A stretch of DNA of 64,000 bases, taken from NCBI GenBank assembly GCA_028284935.1, contig JANQQQ010000037.1, positions 1 to 64,000 of the forward strand. Reading direction: 5' to 3'. This document shows positions 63,197-64,000 of this stretch, piece by piece; position 1 is the first letter of the stretch; each line of letters opens with the position of its first letter. The stretch comes from Croceivirga sp. Its GTDB lineage: Bacteria; Bacteroidota; Bacteroidia; Flavobacteriales; Flavobacteriaceae. The position numbers and the translations under genes are program-made. The notes under the pieces were generated by a model that saw only the letters and a list, made by a program, of their open reading frames with translations, did not search any database and had not been told where the DNA came from.

Positions 63197-64000
63197 ATGA
63201 AAAAACCTTTCCTGGTTGTGTTAAGCTTTTCAGTTTTTATTCACGCAATCGGACAGTTACCAGAAAGCAAAGCAATAGATAGCATCTTTAAGGATTGGGA
63301 TAAAGTGGATGCCCCGGGCGGCACATTAGGCATAATCAAAGAAGGGGAACTCATATATGCCAAGGGTTATGGTATGGCCAATTTGGAATACGATATACCT
63401 AACTCATCCTCTTCAGTATTTAGAATTGGTTCTACCTCCAAGCAGTTTACTGCCGCCAGTATCGTTTTGCTTGTCGAAAAAGGTAAACTTTCCTTGGACG
63501 ATACCTTAAAAGGGATTTTTCCTGCTTTCCCGGAATATGCCAATAACATTACCATTAGACACTTGTTAAACCATACCAGCGGTATCAGGGACTATCTACA
63601 AATAGCCTATTTAAAGGGCTTGGGTAATGACGACTTTTATGTGGATGCAGACATTATGGAATGGTTGGTTCAACAGTCCGATCTTAATTTTAACCCAGGC
63701 GAAGAATATTTATACAGCAATTCGGGCTATTGGTTGTTAGGTCAAATTGTAAATAAAATAGCAGGAGCAAACATGGCTGACTTTGCCGAGGAGGAAATTT
63801 TTAAGCCACTTGGGATGAACCATACCCATTTTCATAACGACCATACAAGAATTGTGAAAAATAGGGCTTCAGGTTATGCTCCCGGGAACAATGATGATTA
63901 TACGATCAGTATGACCACCCTGGATATGATTGGTGATGGGGGCATTTTTACCTCAATAGAGGATATCAAAAAATGGGATGATGCCTTTTATGATTCAGAA
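63197..64000 (+). CDS. Serine hydrolase, beta-lactamase/class C PBP family, 3' end outside window
   Basis: From ATG 63197 the frame is open to the end of the window (268 codons). A signal peptide (MKKPFLVVLSFSVFIHAIG) is followed by the family blocks FRIGSTSKQFTAASIVLL (SxxK nucleophile), LLNHTSGIRDYL, EEYLYSNSGYWLLGQIV (Tyr-x-Asn), and ISMTTLDMIGDGGIFTSIED. It belongs to Pfam beta-lactamase (class C-like) esterases/peptidases. It is beyond the cassette array and has more ordinary codon use. Confidence 0.9.
   Translation, partial: MKKPFLVVLSFSVFIHAIGQLPESKAIDSIFKDWDKVDAPGGTLGIIKEGELIYAKGYGMANLEYDIPNSSSSVFRIGSTSKQFTAASIVLLVEKGKLSLDDTLKGIFPAFPEYANNITIRHLLNHTSGIRDYLQIAYLKGLGNDDFYVDADIMEWLVQQSDLNFNPGEEYLYSNSGYWLLGQIVNKIAGANMADFAEEEIFKPLGMNHTHFHNDHTRIVKNRASGYAPGNNDDYTISMTTLDMIGDGGIFTSIEDIKKWDDAFYDSE

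Overview
The window is a stretch of a Bacteroidota chromosome, almost certainly from a marine Flavobacteriaceae member of the Muricauda/Maribacter kind. The genus is an inference and the sequence alone cannot fix it. Support comes from promoters of the TTG-N18..23-TAnnTTTG type, frequent TTG/GTG starts, lipoproteins with acidic residues after the lipobox cysteine, a TonB-dependent receptor with a carboxypeptidase-D-like N-terminal domain paired with a DUF4249 lipoprotein, BshC (bacillithiol), and many families common in this group (DUF6048, DUF6452, DUF6503, DUF4249, OstA-like).

Layout. 1-3.6 kb: two fasciclin-domain proteins, a 770-bp non-coding region rich in short repeats, and a small secreted basic protein. 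3.6-12.4 kb: YidC and CTP synthase on the minus strand, a DUF3820 protein and a TIM-barrel isomerase whose start codons lie only 16 bp apart, a bestrophin channel, a DUF6503 lipoprotein, a TrmH-family rRNA methyltransferase and a Ste24-like protease. 12.5-28.4 kb: a long plus-strand housekeeping run: RelA/SpoT, Fur, PurA, PabB/PabC, TPR and OstA-like envelope proteins, a class III aminotransferase, two tandem DUF368 (polyprenyl-phosphate transport family) proteins, AroE and a DUF349 protein. 28.5-33.4 kb: esterase, SGNH hydrolase and GH20 hexosaminidase, then a cysteine-rich small protein and a second Fur paralogue. 33.6-39.9 kb (minus): isocitrate dehydrogenase, then the compact operon guaA > LysM/periplasmic-binding protein > OsmC > HEXXH protein with ATGA overlaps. 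40-55.6 kb: SIMPL protein, beta-phosphoglucomutase-like HAD, TonB receptor plus DUF4249 bracketed by near-identical terminators, PNPOx-like protein, BshC, M14 peptidase, RocD, an ECF sigma/membrane-protein pair, a decayed rlmD remnant, and DUF6452-DUF6048.

The most unusual region is 55.6-63.2 kb. It holds ten unrelated single-function genes, all on the plus strand: two NTF2-like proteins, two formylglycine-generating-enzyme-like proteins, a HAD hydrolase, an intradiol-dioxygenase-like lipoprotein, an alpha/beta hydrolase, a 2-oxoglutarate oxygenase and two unknowns. Nearly every gene is followed by an 80-200 bp spacer with a recurring start motif (AAC-G... then GGCYATAATTYAT), a recurring end motif just before the next gene (ACCRTTGT-like, then CAATT), and inverted repeats in between. 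This is the architecture of an integron-type cassette array, but the motifs do not match canonical attC sites and no integrase lies in the window. Two of the cassette genes are broken by very small events, an A8 tract and a 7-bp tandem duplication. A serine hydrolase of the beta-lactamase family begins after the array and runs off the window.
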